The notes: generated from the sequence alone by a model not told the origin. A stretch of 64,000 bases of DNA from Streptomonospora alba (GCF_000826685.1 NZ_JROO01000040.1:41292-105291), one strand, 5' to 3'. Positions 20,268 to 29,763 are shown, counted from the first letter of the stretch. Program-made: numbers and translations.

Positions 20268-21266
20268 CTATGAACGGGGAGTTTCGATCCACGCTCCTGC
20301 CGGATCGATGGCTAAGGGGCGTATGTGCCAATGCTTACCCGTTCGCCGTTGGACTGAATCAACCAGGTCGTCACTGATTTGCGCAACATCCGGCGTTTCC
20401 GGGGATGAGGAAACGCCGCCTGCACGCCCCGCGTCGACCAGGACGAGCACGGTGGGACCGGCCCCGGAGACCACCGCCGGCAAGCCCTCGTCGCGCAGCT
20501 CGCGGGCGATGCGCAGACTCTCCGGCATAGCGGGCCGACGGTACTGCTCGTGCAGGCGGTCCTCGGTCGCCTCCAGAAGCAGCTCGGGGTGGCCGGAAAC
20601 GGCCGCGACCAGCAGCGCTGCGCGCCCTGCCGTGAACGCCGCGTCGGCGTGCGGAACCGTCCCCGGCAGCAGGCCGCGCGCCTGCTCGGTCGACAGCCGT
20701 TCGTCGGGGATGCACACGAGCGGCCTCAGCCGCGCTGAAGGCGCCACGCCTGTCGCCCGCCAGCCCTCGGCCGAGCGCCAGGCGACGGTGAACCCGCCGT
20801 AGACGCAGGGCGCCACGTTGTCGGGATGGCCCTCGATCTCCGCCGCCAGCCGGAACACGCGGTCGCGGTCCAGGGACAGGTGCGCCGGATCCTGCCCGCT
20901 CAGCAGCGCGGTCGCGGCGCTGACGCCGGTGACGATGGCCGAGGCCGACGAACCCATTCCGCGCCCGTGCGGGATGCGGTTGGTGCAGCGCAGGTGCAGC
21001 CCGGGAAGCGGCTCTCCCGCCTCCTCGAAGACCGCCCGCATCGCGCGCACGATCAGGTGCGAGGAGTCCCGCGGAACCTCCCCCGCCCCCTCGCCCTCCA
21101 CGTCGACGACCAGATCGCCGTCCCCTGTGATCCGGACGTCGGCCTCATCGTGCAGCCCCAGGGCCAGCCCGAGCGAGTCGAATCCGGGACCGAGGTTGGC
21201 ACTGGTGGCGGGGGTGCGCACATGCACCCCGCTCAGATGCACCCCGGCGGGGAGCGATTGGGACAT
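20268..21266 (-). CDS. thrB: Homoserine kinase
   Basis: GHMP-family kinase that phosphorylates homoserine for threonine synthesis. It is 332 aa. The N-terminal SANLGPGFDSLGLAL motif and the phosphate-binding loop PHGRGMGSSASAIV are intact, and the C-terminal GAGPTVLVL motif is present. It is the last gene of lysA-hom-thrC-thrB on the minus strand, 268 bp from thrC, so it may have its own promoter. The last 50 residues run close to the stop without truncation. Confidence 0.95.
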   Translation of the reverse strand: MSQSLPAGVHLSGVHVRTPATSANLGPGFDSLGLALGLHDEADVRITGDGDLVVDVEGEGAGEVPRDSSHLIVRAMRAVFEEAGEPLPGLHLRCTNRIPHGRGMGSSASAIVTGVSAATALLSGQDPAHLSLDRDRVFRLAAEIEGHPDNVAPCVYGGFTVAWRSAEGWRATGVAPSARLRPLVCIPDERLSTEQARGLLPGTVPHADAAFTAGRAALLVAAVSGHPELLLEATEDRLHEQYRRPAMPESLRIARELRDEGLPAVVSGAGPTVLVLVDAGRAGGVSSSPETPDVAQISDDLVDSVQRRTGKHWHIRPLAIDPAGAWIETPRS

Positions 21267-21508
21267 GCGGATGCTCTTTCCTTGACTTCTCTTCCTGCTG
21301 AAGCGCGAAGATTCTTCCCTCGCGGGTCGAGTCCTCTACTTCATCGCCAACCGCCGACCCGAGTCGACGGCGAGGGACGCGGCGCCGCCCACCGGTCTTG
21401 CACCGGCTCCACGTGCAACCGGTCGACGAGCCCCGTGGCGGAGGATCGTCGAGTACCGCCTGCTTCGCAGGAGTCCGCTTCCCGCCCCCGCCCAGTGCGG
21501 CGCACGGC

Positions 21509-21526
21509 CGCCGCTGCGCAGCGGCG
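21509..21526 (-). terminator. Possible short hairpin after thrC
   Basis: A 9-bp perfect palindrome begins 8 nt past the thrC stop. A loop must open at the centre, leaving about 7 bp, so it is weak as a terminator. Confidence 0.3.
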
Positions 21527-21534
21527 CCGCGGGC

Positions 21535-22599
21535 TCAGACCAGGCCCAGCGCCGAAGCCGCCGTGGGAGCGTCGACGGGCACTGTCGTGGCCGCCGAGGC
21601 TCCGGCCAGCGCCCAGTCGGGGTCCTTGAGGCCGTTTCCGGTCACGGTGCACACCACGCGCGTGCCGCGCGCGATATGGCCGGTCTCGACCGCTTGGAGG
21701 AGCCCGGCGACGCTCGCGGCGGAGGCGAGCTCGACGAAGACGCCCTCCTCGGCGGCGAGCATGCGGTAGGCGGCCAGGATCTTGCGGTCGGTGACCGAGT
21801 CGATGCGGCCGCCGGACTCGTCGCGCGCCTGCTCGGCGTAGACCCACGAAGCGGGGTTGCCGATGCGGATGGCGGTGGCGATGGTGCGCGGGTGCTCGAC
21901 GGGCGCGCCGTTGACGATCGGCGCCGACCCGCTGGACTGGAAACCGAACATGCGCGGCGCGACGGTGGATGCGCCGTCGTCGGCGTACTCGCGGTAACCC
22001 ATCCAGTAGGCGCTGATGTTGCCGGCGTTGCCCACCGGCAGGCAGTGCACCTCGGGGGCGTCGCCGAGCGCGTCGACGACCTCGAAGGCCGCGGTCTTCT
22101 GCCCCTGCAGCCGGTAGGGGTTGACCGAGTTCACCAGCGCGACCGGGTAGTCCACCGACAGCTTGCGGGCGAGTTCGAGGCAGTCGTCGAAGTTGCCGTC
22201 GACCTGCAGCAGCTTCGCGCCGTGCACCAGTGCCTGGGCCAGTTTGCCCATGGCGATCTTGCCTTGGGGCACGAGCACCGCGCAGGTCATGCCCGCGCGC
22301 ACGGCGTAGGCGGCCGCGCTGGCGCTGGTGTTTCCGGTGGAGGCGCAGATGACGGCCTTGGCGCCGTCCTCGGCCGCCTTGGTGATGGCCATCGTCATGC
22401 CCCGGTCCTTGAAGGACCCTGTGGGGTTGAGGCCCTCGACCTTGAGGAACACCTCGCACCCCGTCAGCTCGGAGACGCGCCTGGCCGGAACGAGCGGGGT
22501 TCCGCCCTCGTTCAGGGTGACGACCGAGGTGTTCGCTGTAACGGGAAGACGGTCGCGGTACTCCTCGACGACTCCCCGCCACGCCCGTGCCATGCTCAC
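21535..22599 (-). CDS. thrC: Threonine synthase
   Basis: PLP-dependent enzyme converting O-phosphohomoserine to threonine. It is about 354 aa, the usual length of the actinobacterial type. The PLP lysine is in [15 protein letters not shown], the phosphate-binding loop is [13 protein letters not shown], and the C-terminal [14 protein letters not shown] is typical. GTG 22599 has AAAGGG about 7 nt upstream; ATG 22593 is an alternative and would shorten the protein by two residues. A longer in-frame extension is arginine-rich and not part of the family. Confidence 0.95.
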   Translation of the reverse strand: MSMARAWRGVVEEYRDRLPVTANTSVVTLNEGGTPLVPARRVSELTGCEVFLKVEGLNPTGSFKDRGMTMAITKAAEDGAKAVICASTGNTSASAAAYAVRAGMTCAVLVPQGKIAMGKLAQALVHGAKLLQVDGNFDDCLELARKLSVDYPVALVNSVNPYRLQGQKTAAFEVVDALGDAPEVHCLPVGNAGNISAYWMGYREYADDGASTVAPRMFGFQSSGSAPIVNGAPVEHPRTIATAIRIGNPASWVYAEQARDESGGRIDSVTDRKILAAYRMLAAEEGVFVELASAASVAGLLQAVETGHIARGTRVVCTVTGNGLKDPDWALAGASAATTVPVDAPTAASALGLV

Positions 22600-22886
22600 G
22601 ACAGGGCCCTTTCGAGAGAAACGGGTGGATGCATTAGCCGATGCCGCGGACGAGGGCACGCCCCGATGCGCGGTGCCCCTGCGGATGTGTGCGGCAGCCG
22701 CGGCCCACGCCCGACGGCGCCGACCGCGCGGCCGCGGCACTGCCACCGAGTCTAGAGCCCGGCGGCGGCCGCACGTGCATCCGACGGGCACTCATCTCAG
22801 CAGTTGGGACGGCGTTTCACGGGCACCGCCGCGGCCGCGGCGGCCGCCGCTGAGCGGACCCGCGAACGCCGGCGCGCGGCCGGGGA

Positions 22887-24185
22887 TCAGACGTCCTCGG
22901 AGAACGCCTCGACGCGCATGAGGCTGGCCACCGAGCGCACCATGTCCAGCCCGCGCAACCGCTCCACGGTCTCGGCCAGGGCGGAGTCGGGTGCGGTGTG
23001 GCTGACCAGTACCAGCTGGGCGTCCTCGCCCGACCCCTCCTGGCGGACGTTCTTGATGGACACGCCCATCTGCGCGAAGACCTCGGCGCAGCGGGCCAGC
23101 ACGCCGGGGCGGTCGGCCACGTCCAGGGAGATGTGGTAGCGGGTTACCGTCTGCCCCATGGAGTGCACGGGCAGCCCCGTGTCGTGGGCGCCCTCGCCCA
23201 TCGACGTGCCCGCCAGCCTGTTGCGGGCCACGGCGACCAGGTCGCCCAGCACGGCGCTGGCCGTCGGCCCTCCCCCGGCGCCGGGGCCGTAGAACATCAG
23301 CCGCCCGGCGGACTCGGCCTCGACGAACACCGCGTTGTAGGCCTCGGTGACCGCGGCCAGCGGGTGCCGGCGCGGCAGCATCACCGGGTGCACGCGCACG
23401 CCCACCGACTCGCCGTCCTCGGCGCGCTGGCAGATCGCCAGCAGTTTGACCACGCAGTCCATGGCCTTGGCGCTGGCGATGTCGCCGGCGGAGACCTCGG
23501 TTATGCCTTCGCGGTGCACGTCGGCCGCCGTGACGTTCTGCGTGTGGAACGCGAGCCTGGCCAGGATCGCGGCCTTGGCGGCGGCGTCGAAGCCCTCGAC
23601 GTCGGCGGTGGGGTCGGCCTCCGCGTAGCCCAGGGTCTGGGCCTCCTCCAGCGACTCGGCGAAGCCGGCGCCCTGGGTGTCCATCCGGTCGAGGATGAAG
23701 TTGGTGGTGCCGTTGACGATGCCCAGGACCCGCTGGACCCGGTCGCCGGCCAGAGACTCGCGCAGCGGGCGCAGCAGCGGGATCGCGCCGGCCACCGCGG
23801 CTTCGTAGTAGATGTCGACGTTGTTCTCGCGCGCGGCGGAGAGCAGCGTCGCGCCGTCCTCGGCCAGCAGCGCCTTGTTGGCGGTGACGACGGACTTGCC
23901 CGCCTTGACCGCCTCCAGGATCAGCGACCGGGCGGGCTCGATGCCGCCGATGACCTCGATGACGAGGTCGATGTCGGGCCGTGTCACCAGCTCCGTGGCG
24001 TCGGTGGTGAACAGCTCCGGATCGACGCCGGTGCCGCGCTCGCGCCCGAGCCGCCGCACCGCGATGCCGCCGATCTCCAGGGGTGTTCCCACCCGTGCGG
24101 CCAGTTCGGATGCCTGCCGGTCGACCAGCTGCACCACTTCCGCACCCACAACGCCGCATCCCAGCAGCGCCACCTTCATCGCCAT
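22887..24185 (-). CDS. hom: Homoserine dehydrogenase
   Basis: NAD(P)-dependent reduction of aspartate semialdehyde to homoserine, the branch point to threonine and methionine. It is 432 aa: nucleotide-binding GCGVVGAEV at the N-terminus, a catalytic domain with GTTNFILDRM and GYAEADPTADVEGFDAAAK, and a C-terminal ACT domain (RYHISLDVADRPGVLARCAE, then VSIKNVRQEG). The ACT domain makes feedback regulation by threonine likely. It lies 79 nt after lysA and 287 nt before thrC. Confidence 0.96.
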   Translation of the reverse strand: MAMKVALLGCGVVGAEVVQLVDRQASELAARVGTPLEIGGIAVRRLGRERGTGVDPELFTTDATELVTRPDIDLVIEVIGGIEPARSLILEAVKAGKSVVTANKALLAEDGATLLSAARENNVDIYYEAAVAGAIPLLRPLRESLAGDRVQRVLGIVNGTTNFILDRMDTQGAGFAESLEEAQTLGYAEADPTADVEGFDAAAKAAILARLAFHTQNVTAADVHREGITEVSAGDIASAKAMDCVVKLLAICQRAEDGESVGVRVHPVMLPRRHPLAAVTEAYNAVFVEAESAGRLMFYGPGAGGGPTASAVLGDLVAVARNRLAGTSMGEGAHDTGLPVHSMGQTVTRYHISLDVADRPGVLARCAEVFAQMGVSIKNVRQEGSGEDAQLVLVSHTAPDSALAETVERLRGLDMVRSVASLMRVEAFSEDV

Positions 24186-24264
24186 AGAGGGGTGACTCCC
24201 ACTTCTGTCACGTCGTGTCCGTCCACTTCGTCCGCCGTCGGCCCGGCGCAGGCACCCGGCCCCG

Positions 24265-25665
24265 TCAGCCTACGTCCAAGCGGAGGAGGTCCTCCTCGGT
24301 CTCCCGGCGCACCAGTGTCCGCGGGACGCCGTCGCGCACCGCGACCAGGGCCGGGCGAGGCAGGTGGTTGTAGTTGCTGGCCATGGAGAAGCAGTAGGCG
24401 CCGGTGGCGGCGACGGCCACCAGATCGCCGGGACGCACGTCGGCGGGCAGGTAGAGGTCGTGCACGATGATGTCGCCGCTCTCGCAGTGCTTGCCGACCA
24501 GCCGGGAGAGCACCGGGTCGGCGCCGCTGGTGCGCGAGGCCATCGCGCAGGTGTACTCGGCGCCGTAGAGAGCCGTGCGGATGTTGTCGCTCATGCCGCC
24601 GTCGACGCTGACGTAGGTGCGGATGCCCTCGACGTCCTTGACGGTGCCGACCTCGTAGACGGTGATACCGGCGGGCCCGGACAGGGCGCGGCCGGGCTCG
24701 ACGGCGATGCGCGGCATGGCCAGCCCGTGGGCGTCGCACTCGCGCTGCACGATGGCCAGCAGGCTCTTGGCGATGGTCTCGGGCTCCAGCGGGGTGTCGT
24801 CGGAGACGTAGGCGATGCCCAGTCCGCCGCCCAGGTCCAGCTCGGACAGCTCGACACCGTGCTCGCGGTGCACGCGGGTGAGGAACTCGGTGACGCGGCG
24901 CGCGGCCACCTCGAATCCGGCGGTGTCGAAGATCTGCGAGCCGATGTGGGAGTGCAGGCCGACCAGCTCGATGTGCTCGCAGGCCAGGACGCGCCGGACC
25001 GCCTCGGCGGCGGCGCCGGTGCTCAGCGCCAGACCGAACTTCTGGTCGTCGTGGGCGGTGGCGACGAACTCGTGGGTGTGGGCCTCGACGCCGGTGGTCA
25101 CCCGCACCAGGACCGCGGGGGAACGGCCCCGCTCCGCGGCGATGCGCTCCAAGCGCTCGATCTCGTCGAAGGAGTCGACGATGATGCGGCCTACGCCGGT
25201 CTCGACCGCGCGCGCGAGTTCGGCCTGGGACTTGTTGTTGCCGTGCAGGCAGATGCGCTCGGGCGGCATGCCCCCGGCCAGCGCCACGTTCAGCTCGCCG
25301 CCGCTGCTCACGTCGAGCTTGAGGCCCTCCTCGTGCACCCAGCGGACCACGGCCTTGGTGAGCAGGGCCTTGCCGGCGTAGTAGACGTCGGCTTCGGCGT
25401 CGCTGAACGCCTCGCGGTAGCTGCGGGCGCGCCGACGGAAGTCCTCTTCGTCGAGCACGAACAGCGGTGTGCCGTATTCGGCGGCGAGGCGGCGTACGCC
25501 CGCTCCCCCGACGGTCAGCTCGCCGCCGGCGGTTTCGTCGCGCCGGGCCGTGGCCGGCCAGACGCGCGGATCCAGCCCCATCAGGTCGCGCGGCGGGGTG
25601 GGAGGGTTCTCCTCGGGCAGCACCTCCGCGTGGCGCGGACCGGCGGGGTGGGCGTAACGGCTCAT
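24265..25665 (-). CDS. lysA: Diaminopimelate decarboxylase
   Basis: PLP enzyme of fold type III that decarboxylates meso-diaminopimelate to lysine. It is 466 aa. The PLP lysine is about Lys99 in YYAGKALLTK. HGNNKS, the glycine-rich LDLGGGLGIAY and the EPGRALSGPAG segment are present, and the C-terminal GAYCFSMASNYN completes the dimer active site. ATG 25665 (MSRYAHPAGPRHAEVLPEE) matches the streptomycete N-terminus, so the longer proline-rich extension is rejected. It precedes hom in the aspartate-family run. Confidence 0.96.
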   Translation of the reverse strand: MSRYAHPAGPRHAEVLPEENPPTPPRDLMGLDPRVWPATARRDETAGGELTVGGAGVRRLAAEYGTPLFVLDEEDFRRRARSYREAFSDAEADVYYAGKALLTKAVVRWVHEEGLKLDVSSGGELNVALAGGMPPERICLHGNNKSQAELARAVETGVGRIIVDSFDEIERLERIAAERGRSPAVLVRVTTGVEAHTHEFVATAHDDQKFGLALSTGAAAEAVRRVLACEHIELVGLHSHIGSQIFDTAGFEVAARRVTEFLTRVHREHGVELSELDLGGGLGIAYVSDDTPLEPETIAKSLLAIVQRECDAHGLAMPRIAVEPGRALSGPAGITVYEVGTVKDVEGIRTYVSVDGGMSDNIRTALYGAEYTCAMASRTSGADPVLSRLVGKHCESGDIIVHDLYLPADVRPGDLVAVAATGAYCFSMASNYNHLPRPALVAVRDGVPRTLVRRETEEDLLRLDVG

Positions 25666-25869
25666 GGTGTCAGTGCTCTCGACGTGTCGGCTTTCGTCCG
25701 GGCGTGACCGGTACGGCGTGCAGGGCTGTTCGGCGCGGTCGGGCGGGTGGGCGGCGCCGGCGGGGATCGGCGCGCCCGGCGGGGTGCGCGGGCGGCGCAG
25801 GATTCCCGCATCGCCCTGGGCGCCCGGGGTTTCCGGGGCCTCCATGCGGCGGGGCGTTCGCCGGAGTAC

Positions 25870-27102
25870 TCACAGCCTTGTGGGCGCGGGCACGCCGAGC
25901 AGGGACAACCCCGCGTGCAGGACACCGGCCGCGGCCGCGCACAGCCGCATACGGCCGAGCGCCGGCGCGGATCCCCCGCCCGCGGATTCGACGGCGGCCT
26001 CCACGGCGAGTCCGCCTGACCCCCGCCATTCATGGTAGGCAGCCGCCACACCTTCGAGGTATCTGACCAGCATATGGGGTTCGCTACGCCGCCGGGCGGC
26101 GTGCAGGACCAGCGGGCCGTCGTAAAGCGCACCCGCCAGCGCGGCAGCCGCGGGTTCTTCCAGCGGGACGGGGGCGAGAGCGGGCGCCGCGGCGGTGGCG
26201 GCGGCCGCCTGCGCCTCGCCTGCCCAGCGCAGTGAGGAGACGGCGTGGGCGTGGGCGTAGCGCAGGACGAAGGCGGGATTGGCACGGGTGCCCAGCGCCC
26301 AGGCGCCGGGGTGCTCGGCGGTCGGCACGGCGGGCAGCCCGGGACCGGTCTCCTCGCCCGCGCGCGGGCGTTCGGCCGCCGCGCGGCAGAAGGCGACGCG
26401 GGCGCCGGCCTCGCCGATCACCGCGAGCAGCCGCCCGGCGGGGGTGTCGCCTCCGCCGCTGTCGATGCAGGGCTCGCGCCAGGAGACGTCGCCGGGCTGC
26501 ACCGCGATGCACGCGCCGTCGGCCTCGGCACCGGGGTGCCCGGCCAAGGCGCGCATCCGGCGGCGCGCGTCCTCGCGCGCCAACCGCCGTGCCTCCTCTG
26601 CGGTGGCGGCACCGTGCAGGGGAGACGGCGGCGGGAGCGGTGCGGCCGAGGCACGCTCATCGGCGGGCGCGGCCCGGTCGGGCTCGGTGACATCGAGGCG
26701 GCCCAGGCCGCGAAGGTAGCCGAGATAGTCGCCCAGGAACGCGGCACCGTCGGCGGCAGCGGTGTGCACCATCGCGGCGCGCGCTTCGGAGGCGACGTCG
26801 AGCGCGACGAACCCGCCGCGCTGCACCCGGGCGCCGTCCACCCGGGCGACGCCGCGAAGCAGTGCGGCGGCGGTCTCGGCCACCCCGGACGCGCTCACGC
26901 CGAGACTCCCGGCCAGGCGCAGCGGCAGCGCCGTCGAGTACTGCGCCCCACCCGCGGACGCCACGCGCCGCGGTTCGGCCGGGGGGACGGATTCCAACGG
27001 GCACTCGGCGGCCGCGGCCACGGCGCTGCGCAGCAGGGCGTCCACGCGCCGGGGGGTCGCGCCCGCGGAGCGCCACCAGCGATCGGAGCCGTCGAGCGCC
27101 AC
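25870..27102 (-). CDS. nrtL: ArgS-derived protein without the aminoacylation core (DALR anticodon-binding)
   Basis: A 410-aa protein matching both ends of arginyl-tRNA synthetase but not its middle. Residues about 45-110 resemble the ArgS N-terminal additional domain (YSTALPLRLAGSLG, then VQRGGFVALDV). Residues about 270-410 resemble the DALR anticodon-binding domain (NPAFVLRYAHAHAVSSLRWA, RRSEPHMLVRYLEG, and the end LLGVPAPTRL). The HIGH and KMSKS motifs and the Rossmann core are missing, replaced by a low-similarity alanine/arginine-rich stretch, so it cannot aminoacylate. It occupies the slot of argS (Rv1292) before lysA. It lies 3 nt after the response regulator gene, so they are coupled. 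From memory, streptomycete relatives are annotated NrtL; the function is unknown. Binding to tRNA-Arg is inferred. Confidence 0.85.
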   Translation of the reverse strand: MALDGSDRWWRSAGATPRRVDALLRSAVAAAAECPLESVPPAEPRRVASAGGAQYSTALPLRLAGSLGVSASGVAETAAALLRGVARVDGARVQRGGFVALDVASEARAAMVHTAAADGAAFLGDYLGYLRGLGRLDVTEPDRAAPADERASAAPLPPPSPLHGAATAEEARRLAREDARRRMRALAGHPGAEADGACIAVQPGDVSWREPCIDSGGGDTPAGRLLAVIGEAGARVAFCRAAAERPRAGEETGPGLPAVPTAEHPGAWALGTRANPAFVLRYAHAHAVSSLRWAGEAQAAAATAAAPALAPVPLEEPAAAALAGALYDGPLVLHAARRRSEPHMLVRYLEGVAAAYHEWRGSGGLAVEAAVESAGGGSAPALGRMRLCAAAAGVLHAGLSLLGVPAPTRL

Positions 27103-27105
27103 AGG

Positions 27106-27504
27106 TCAGCCGGCCTGCTCGGCCCGGCTGTGCTCCGCGAGCTCGCGGACCAGCCGGATGAGCTCGGTGGGGTCGAACGGCTTGGTCAGGTAGGCGTCGA
27201 CGCCGATCTCCTGTCCGCGCCTGACGTCGTCCTCCTGGGCGCGGGCGGTGATCAGCAGTACGCGCATCCCGCAGGTGGCGGGGTCCTCGCGCAGCCGCGA
27301 GGCGGCCACCCAGCCGTCGAGCCGGGGCATCATGATGTCCAGGGTGATCACATCCGGCCGGATCTCGCCCACGCGGGCGAGGCAGTCCTCGCCGTCAACC
27401 GCGGTGTGCACCTCGAAGCCCTCAAGCTGCAGGTTGACGGCGATCAGCTGCCTGATCACCTCGTTGTCGTCGACCACCAGTACCCGTGCCAGACCATCAC
27501 CCAC
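27106..27504 (-). CDS. Single-domain CheY-like response regulator
   Basis: A 132-aa receiver domain with no output domain. The acidic pair is Asp12-Asp13, the phosphoacceptor Asp56 (ITLDIMMPRLDG), the threonine of LLITARAQ and the lysine of AYLTKPFDP are all present. It should be phosphorylated by an unidentified histidine kinase and act by protein contacts. The GTG at 27504 is preferred because the frame further upstream runs into the tRNA region; a TAGTCT lies 7 nt before it, so the mRNA is probably leaderless. It is followed after 3 nt by the ArgS-like gene, which suggests a joint function. Confidence 0.85.
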   Translation of the reverse strand: MGDGLARVLVVDDNEVIRQLIAVNLQLEGFEVHTAVDGEDCLARVGEIRPDVITLDIMMPRLDGWVAASRLREDPATCGMRVLLITARAQEDDVRRGQEIGVDAYLTKPFDPTELIRLVRELAEHSRAEQAG

Positions 27505-27511
27505 GGGCGCG

Positions 27512-27517
27512 AGACTA
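27512..27517 (-). promoter_or_regulatory. -10 element for leaderless response regulator gene
   Basis: On the minus strand this reads TAGTCT, with 7 nt to the GTG at 27504 and no SD between. The -35 region is not canonical. Confidence 0.5.
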
Positions 27518-27591
27518 GCGTCCCCGCCCACGCCTCCGCTGGCGATCCGCCAAGCCCGCGGTAGTTGCACGACCCACCCTGCGGCGCCTGC

Positions 27592-27597
27592 TAGTCT
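27592..27597 (+). promoter_or_regulatory. -10 element of the tRNA-Arg promoter
   Basis: TAGTCT lies 14 nt before the mature tRNA 5' end. A TTGCAC at 27565-27570 is the nearest -35-like element, at a long 21-nt spacing. Confidence 0.4.
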
Positions 27598-27611
27598 GGA
27601 TCTCGCAAAGC

Positions 27612-27683
27612 GCCCCCTTAGCTCAGGGGATAGAGCAACGGCCTCCGGAGCCGTGTGCGGAGGTTCGAATCCTCCAGGGGGCA
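27612..27683 (+). tRNA. tRNA-Arg (anticodon CCG)
   Basis: A 72-nt cloverleaf folds by hand: 7-bp acceptor (27612-27618 with 27676-27682), 4-bp D stem, 5-bp anticodon stem ACGGC/GCCGT, loop CTCCGGA giving anticodon CCG, a 4-nt variable loop, and T arm GGAGG-TTCGAAT-CCTCC. The discriminator is A at 27683. The next bases are CCG, so CCA is not encoded and must be added. It decodes CGG, a common arginine codon in this GC-rich genome. It is divergent from the receiver/ArgS-like operon. Confidence 0.97.
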
Positions 27684-28269
27684 CCGGCGCTTTCACCCTT
27701 CGACCAGCGGAATCGCATATGCGGCCGCTGGTCTTTTCATGTGCCGGGCGCGATCCGGCCCGCCCGCGTACAGGGCTGCCACCGTCGTACGACATCCACC
27801 CGGATTCGCCGCAAAGCAGGCGAAAAAGGGCGGGCCACCGGCAGGTTCCGCCCCGCGTTTAGGTCACCTGTCTTGTGGTGATTCGGGTGGATAAAACCAG
27901 AGGCGTCCGCGCTTGCGCGGAGTGCCCTCCTCCACGCGCCGCGCGCCCCTCCGTCCGGCGAGGTGTGGGCAGGCTCTCGTGCGCAGACGGTGACTCTGAT
28001 CCTTACGTGAAAGTAGGCTTGGCGTGCGCCGGATCCGCCGCCGCGGCCATCCCTTCTCCGCCGCACCCGACTCGCGGTCCGGTCGCTCGACTCTCGCCCG
28101 CAGGCGGCAACGGTGCCGCTCACGGAGCCGCTCCCAGGGCGGCCTCCAGCGGGAGCCATGCCCCGACCTGCGATCGCAGCAGACCACCGCGCGCTCCGAC
28201 GTGTGCCCGGTGAGGGCGCGCGCCGCCCTGCACCGGTCACGTTGTGTGCGCCCAGCCGAGATTGGTTTC
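27684..28269. other. Intergenic region after tRNA-Arg, 586 bp
   Basis: Frames on both strands here are arginine/proline-rich shadows with no family resemblance or RBS. I see no gene, tRNA or clear inverted repeat. A promoter for the SulP gene must lie here but is not obvious. Confidence 0.45.
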
Positions 28270-29763
28270 ATGACCGCCCAGCAGACCAGCCCTCGCCGAC
28301 GCCTCCCGATTCCGTCCTTGTCCGTGTCGAGGCTGCGCACGGAGGTGCTCGCCGGCCTCGTCGTCGCCCTCGCCCTGATCCCCGAGGCCATCTCGTTCTC
28401 GATCATCGCCGGCGTCGACCCGCGCATCGGGCTCTTCGCCTCCTTCACCATGGCGGTCTCCATCGCCTTCCTCGGCGGGCGCCCGGCCATGATCTCGGCG
28501 GCGACCGGGGCCATGGCGCTGGTCGTCGCACCGCTGGCGCGCGAGCACGGCGTCGACTACCTGCTGGCCGCGACCATTCTGGCCGGCGTCTTCCAGGTGG
28601 TCCTGGGACTGCTGGGGGTGGCCAAGCTGATGCGGTTCGTCCCGCCCAGCGTCATGACGGGGTTCGTCAACGCCCTGGCCATCCTCATCTTCATGGCCCA
28701 GGTGCCGCACTTCGCCGGCGAGGGCTGGCCGGTCTACGCCCTCATCGCAGGCGGACTTGCGATCATCTTCCTGCTCCCCCGGCTGACCACGGCGGTGCCC
28801 GCGCCGCTGGTGGCCATCATCGTGCTGACGGCCATCGCCGTCGCCTCCGGCGTCAGGGTGCCCACCGTCGGCGACATGGGCGATCTGCCCTCAAGCTTCC
28901 CGATCCCCTTCCTGCCCGACGTGCCGCTGACCATGGACACGCTGCGCACCGTTGCCCCCTACTCCCTGACGCTGGCTCTGGTGGGGCTGATGGAGTCGCT
29001 GATGACCGCCAAGCTGGTCGACGACATCACCGAGACGGGTTCGGCCAAGGGCCGCGAGGCCCGCGGCCAGGGCCTGGCCAACATCATCACCGGCTTCTTC
29101 GGCGGCATGGCCTCCTGCGCGATGATCGGCCAGACGATGATCAACGTGCGCTCCGGCGCCCGCACCCGCCTGTCCACGCTCATGGCCGGTGTGTTCCTGC
29201 TGATCCTCGTGGCGGTGCTGGGCGACGTCGTCGCCGTGATCCCCATGGCCGCCCTCGTCGCGGTGATGGTGTTCGTGTCCATCGCCACCATGGACTGGCA
29301 CAGCATCGCCCCCACCACCCTGCGGCGGATGCCCTGGACCGAGACGGCCATCATGGTGATCACCGTCGCGGTCGTGGTCGTTACCCACAACCTCGCCATC
29401 GGCGTGATCGTGGGCGTGCTGGCCTCCACGGCCCTGTTCGCCCGCGGGGTCGCCGACCTCTCCGGGGTGACCAGCGTGCTCGACCCCGAGGGCGGGGTGC
29501 GGGTCTACTCCGTGCGCGGCGACCTCTTCTTCGCCTCCAGCAACGAGCTGACCGCCCGGTTCAACTACGGCGAGGAGGGCGTGGAGAAGGTGGTCATCGA
29601 CCTCTCCCGCGCGCACATGTGGGACTCCTCGGCGGTGGCGGCACTGGACCACGCCGTGGACAAGTTCGCCAAGCACGGCATCACGGCCGAGATCTCCGGC
29701 CTGAACATCCCCAGCGAGGAACTGCACAAGGACCTCTCGGGCACCCTCAACGCCGCGCACTGA
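28270..29763 (+). CDS. SulP family anion transporter with STAS domain
   Basis: A 497-aa membrane transporter of the SLC26/SulP family. It has about 11 to 14 hydrophobic helices, with the N-terminal signature VALALIPEAISFSIIAGVDP and GGRPAMISAATGAMALVVAP. The C-terminal cytoplasmic STAS domain (about 410-490) contains VVIDLSRAHMWDSSAVAALD. SulP proteins carry sulfate, bicarbonate or other anions, and the substrate cannot be told from sequence. ATG 28270 (MTAQQTSPRRR) gives the family N-terminus; an upstream extension is arginine-rich and rejected. No carbonic anhydrase or sulfate gene is beside it. It ends at a strong bidirectional hairpin. Confidence 0.92.
   Translation: MTAQQTSPRRRLPIPSLSVSRLRTEVLAGLVVALALIPEAISFSIIAGVDPRIGLFASFTMAVSIAFLGGRPAMISAATGAMALVVAPLAREHGVDYLLAATILAGVFQVVLGLLGVAKLMRFVPPSVMTGFVNALAILIFMAQVPHFAGEGWPVYALIAGGLAIIFLLPRLTTAVPAPLVAIIVLTAIAVASGVRVPTVGDMGDLPSSFPIPFLPDVPLTMDTLRTVAPYSLTLALVGLMESLMTAKLVDDITETGSAKGREARGQGLANIITGFFGGMASCAMIGQTMINVRSGARTRLSTLMAGVFLLILVAVLGDVVAVIPMAALVAVMVFVSIATMDWHSIAPTTLRRMPWTETAIMVITVAVVVVTHNLAIGVIVGVLASTALFARGVADLSGVTSVLDPEGGVRVYSVRGDLFFASSNELTARFNYGEEGVEKVVIDLSRAHMWDSSAVAALDHAVDKFAKHGITAEISGLNIPSEELHKDLSGTLNAAH

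Noticed and set aside
27864..28514. Minus-strand frame of about 216 codons overlapping the start of the SulP gene
   Set aside because: It overlaps conserved transporter sequence in the antisense direction and lacks protein-family features or RBS.
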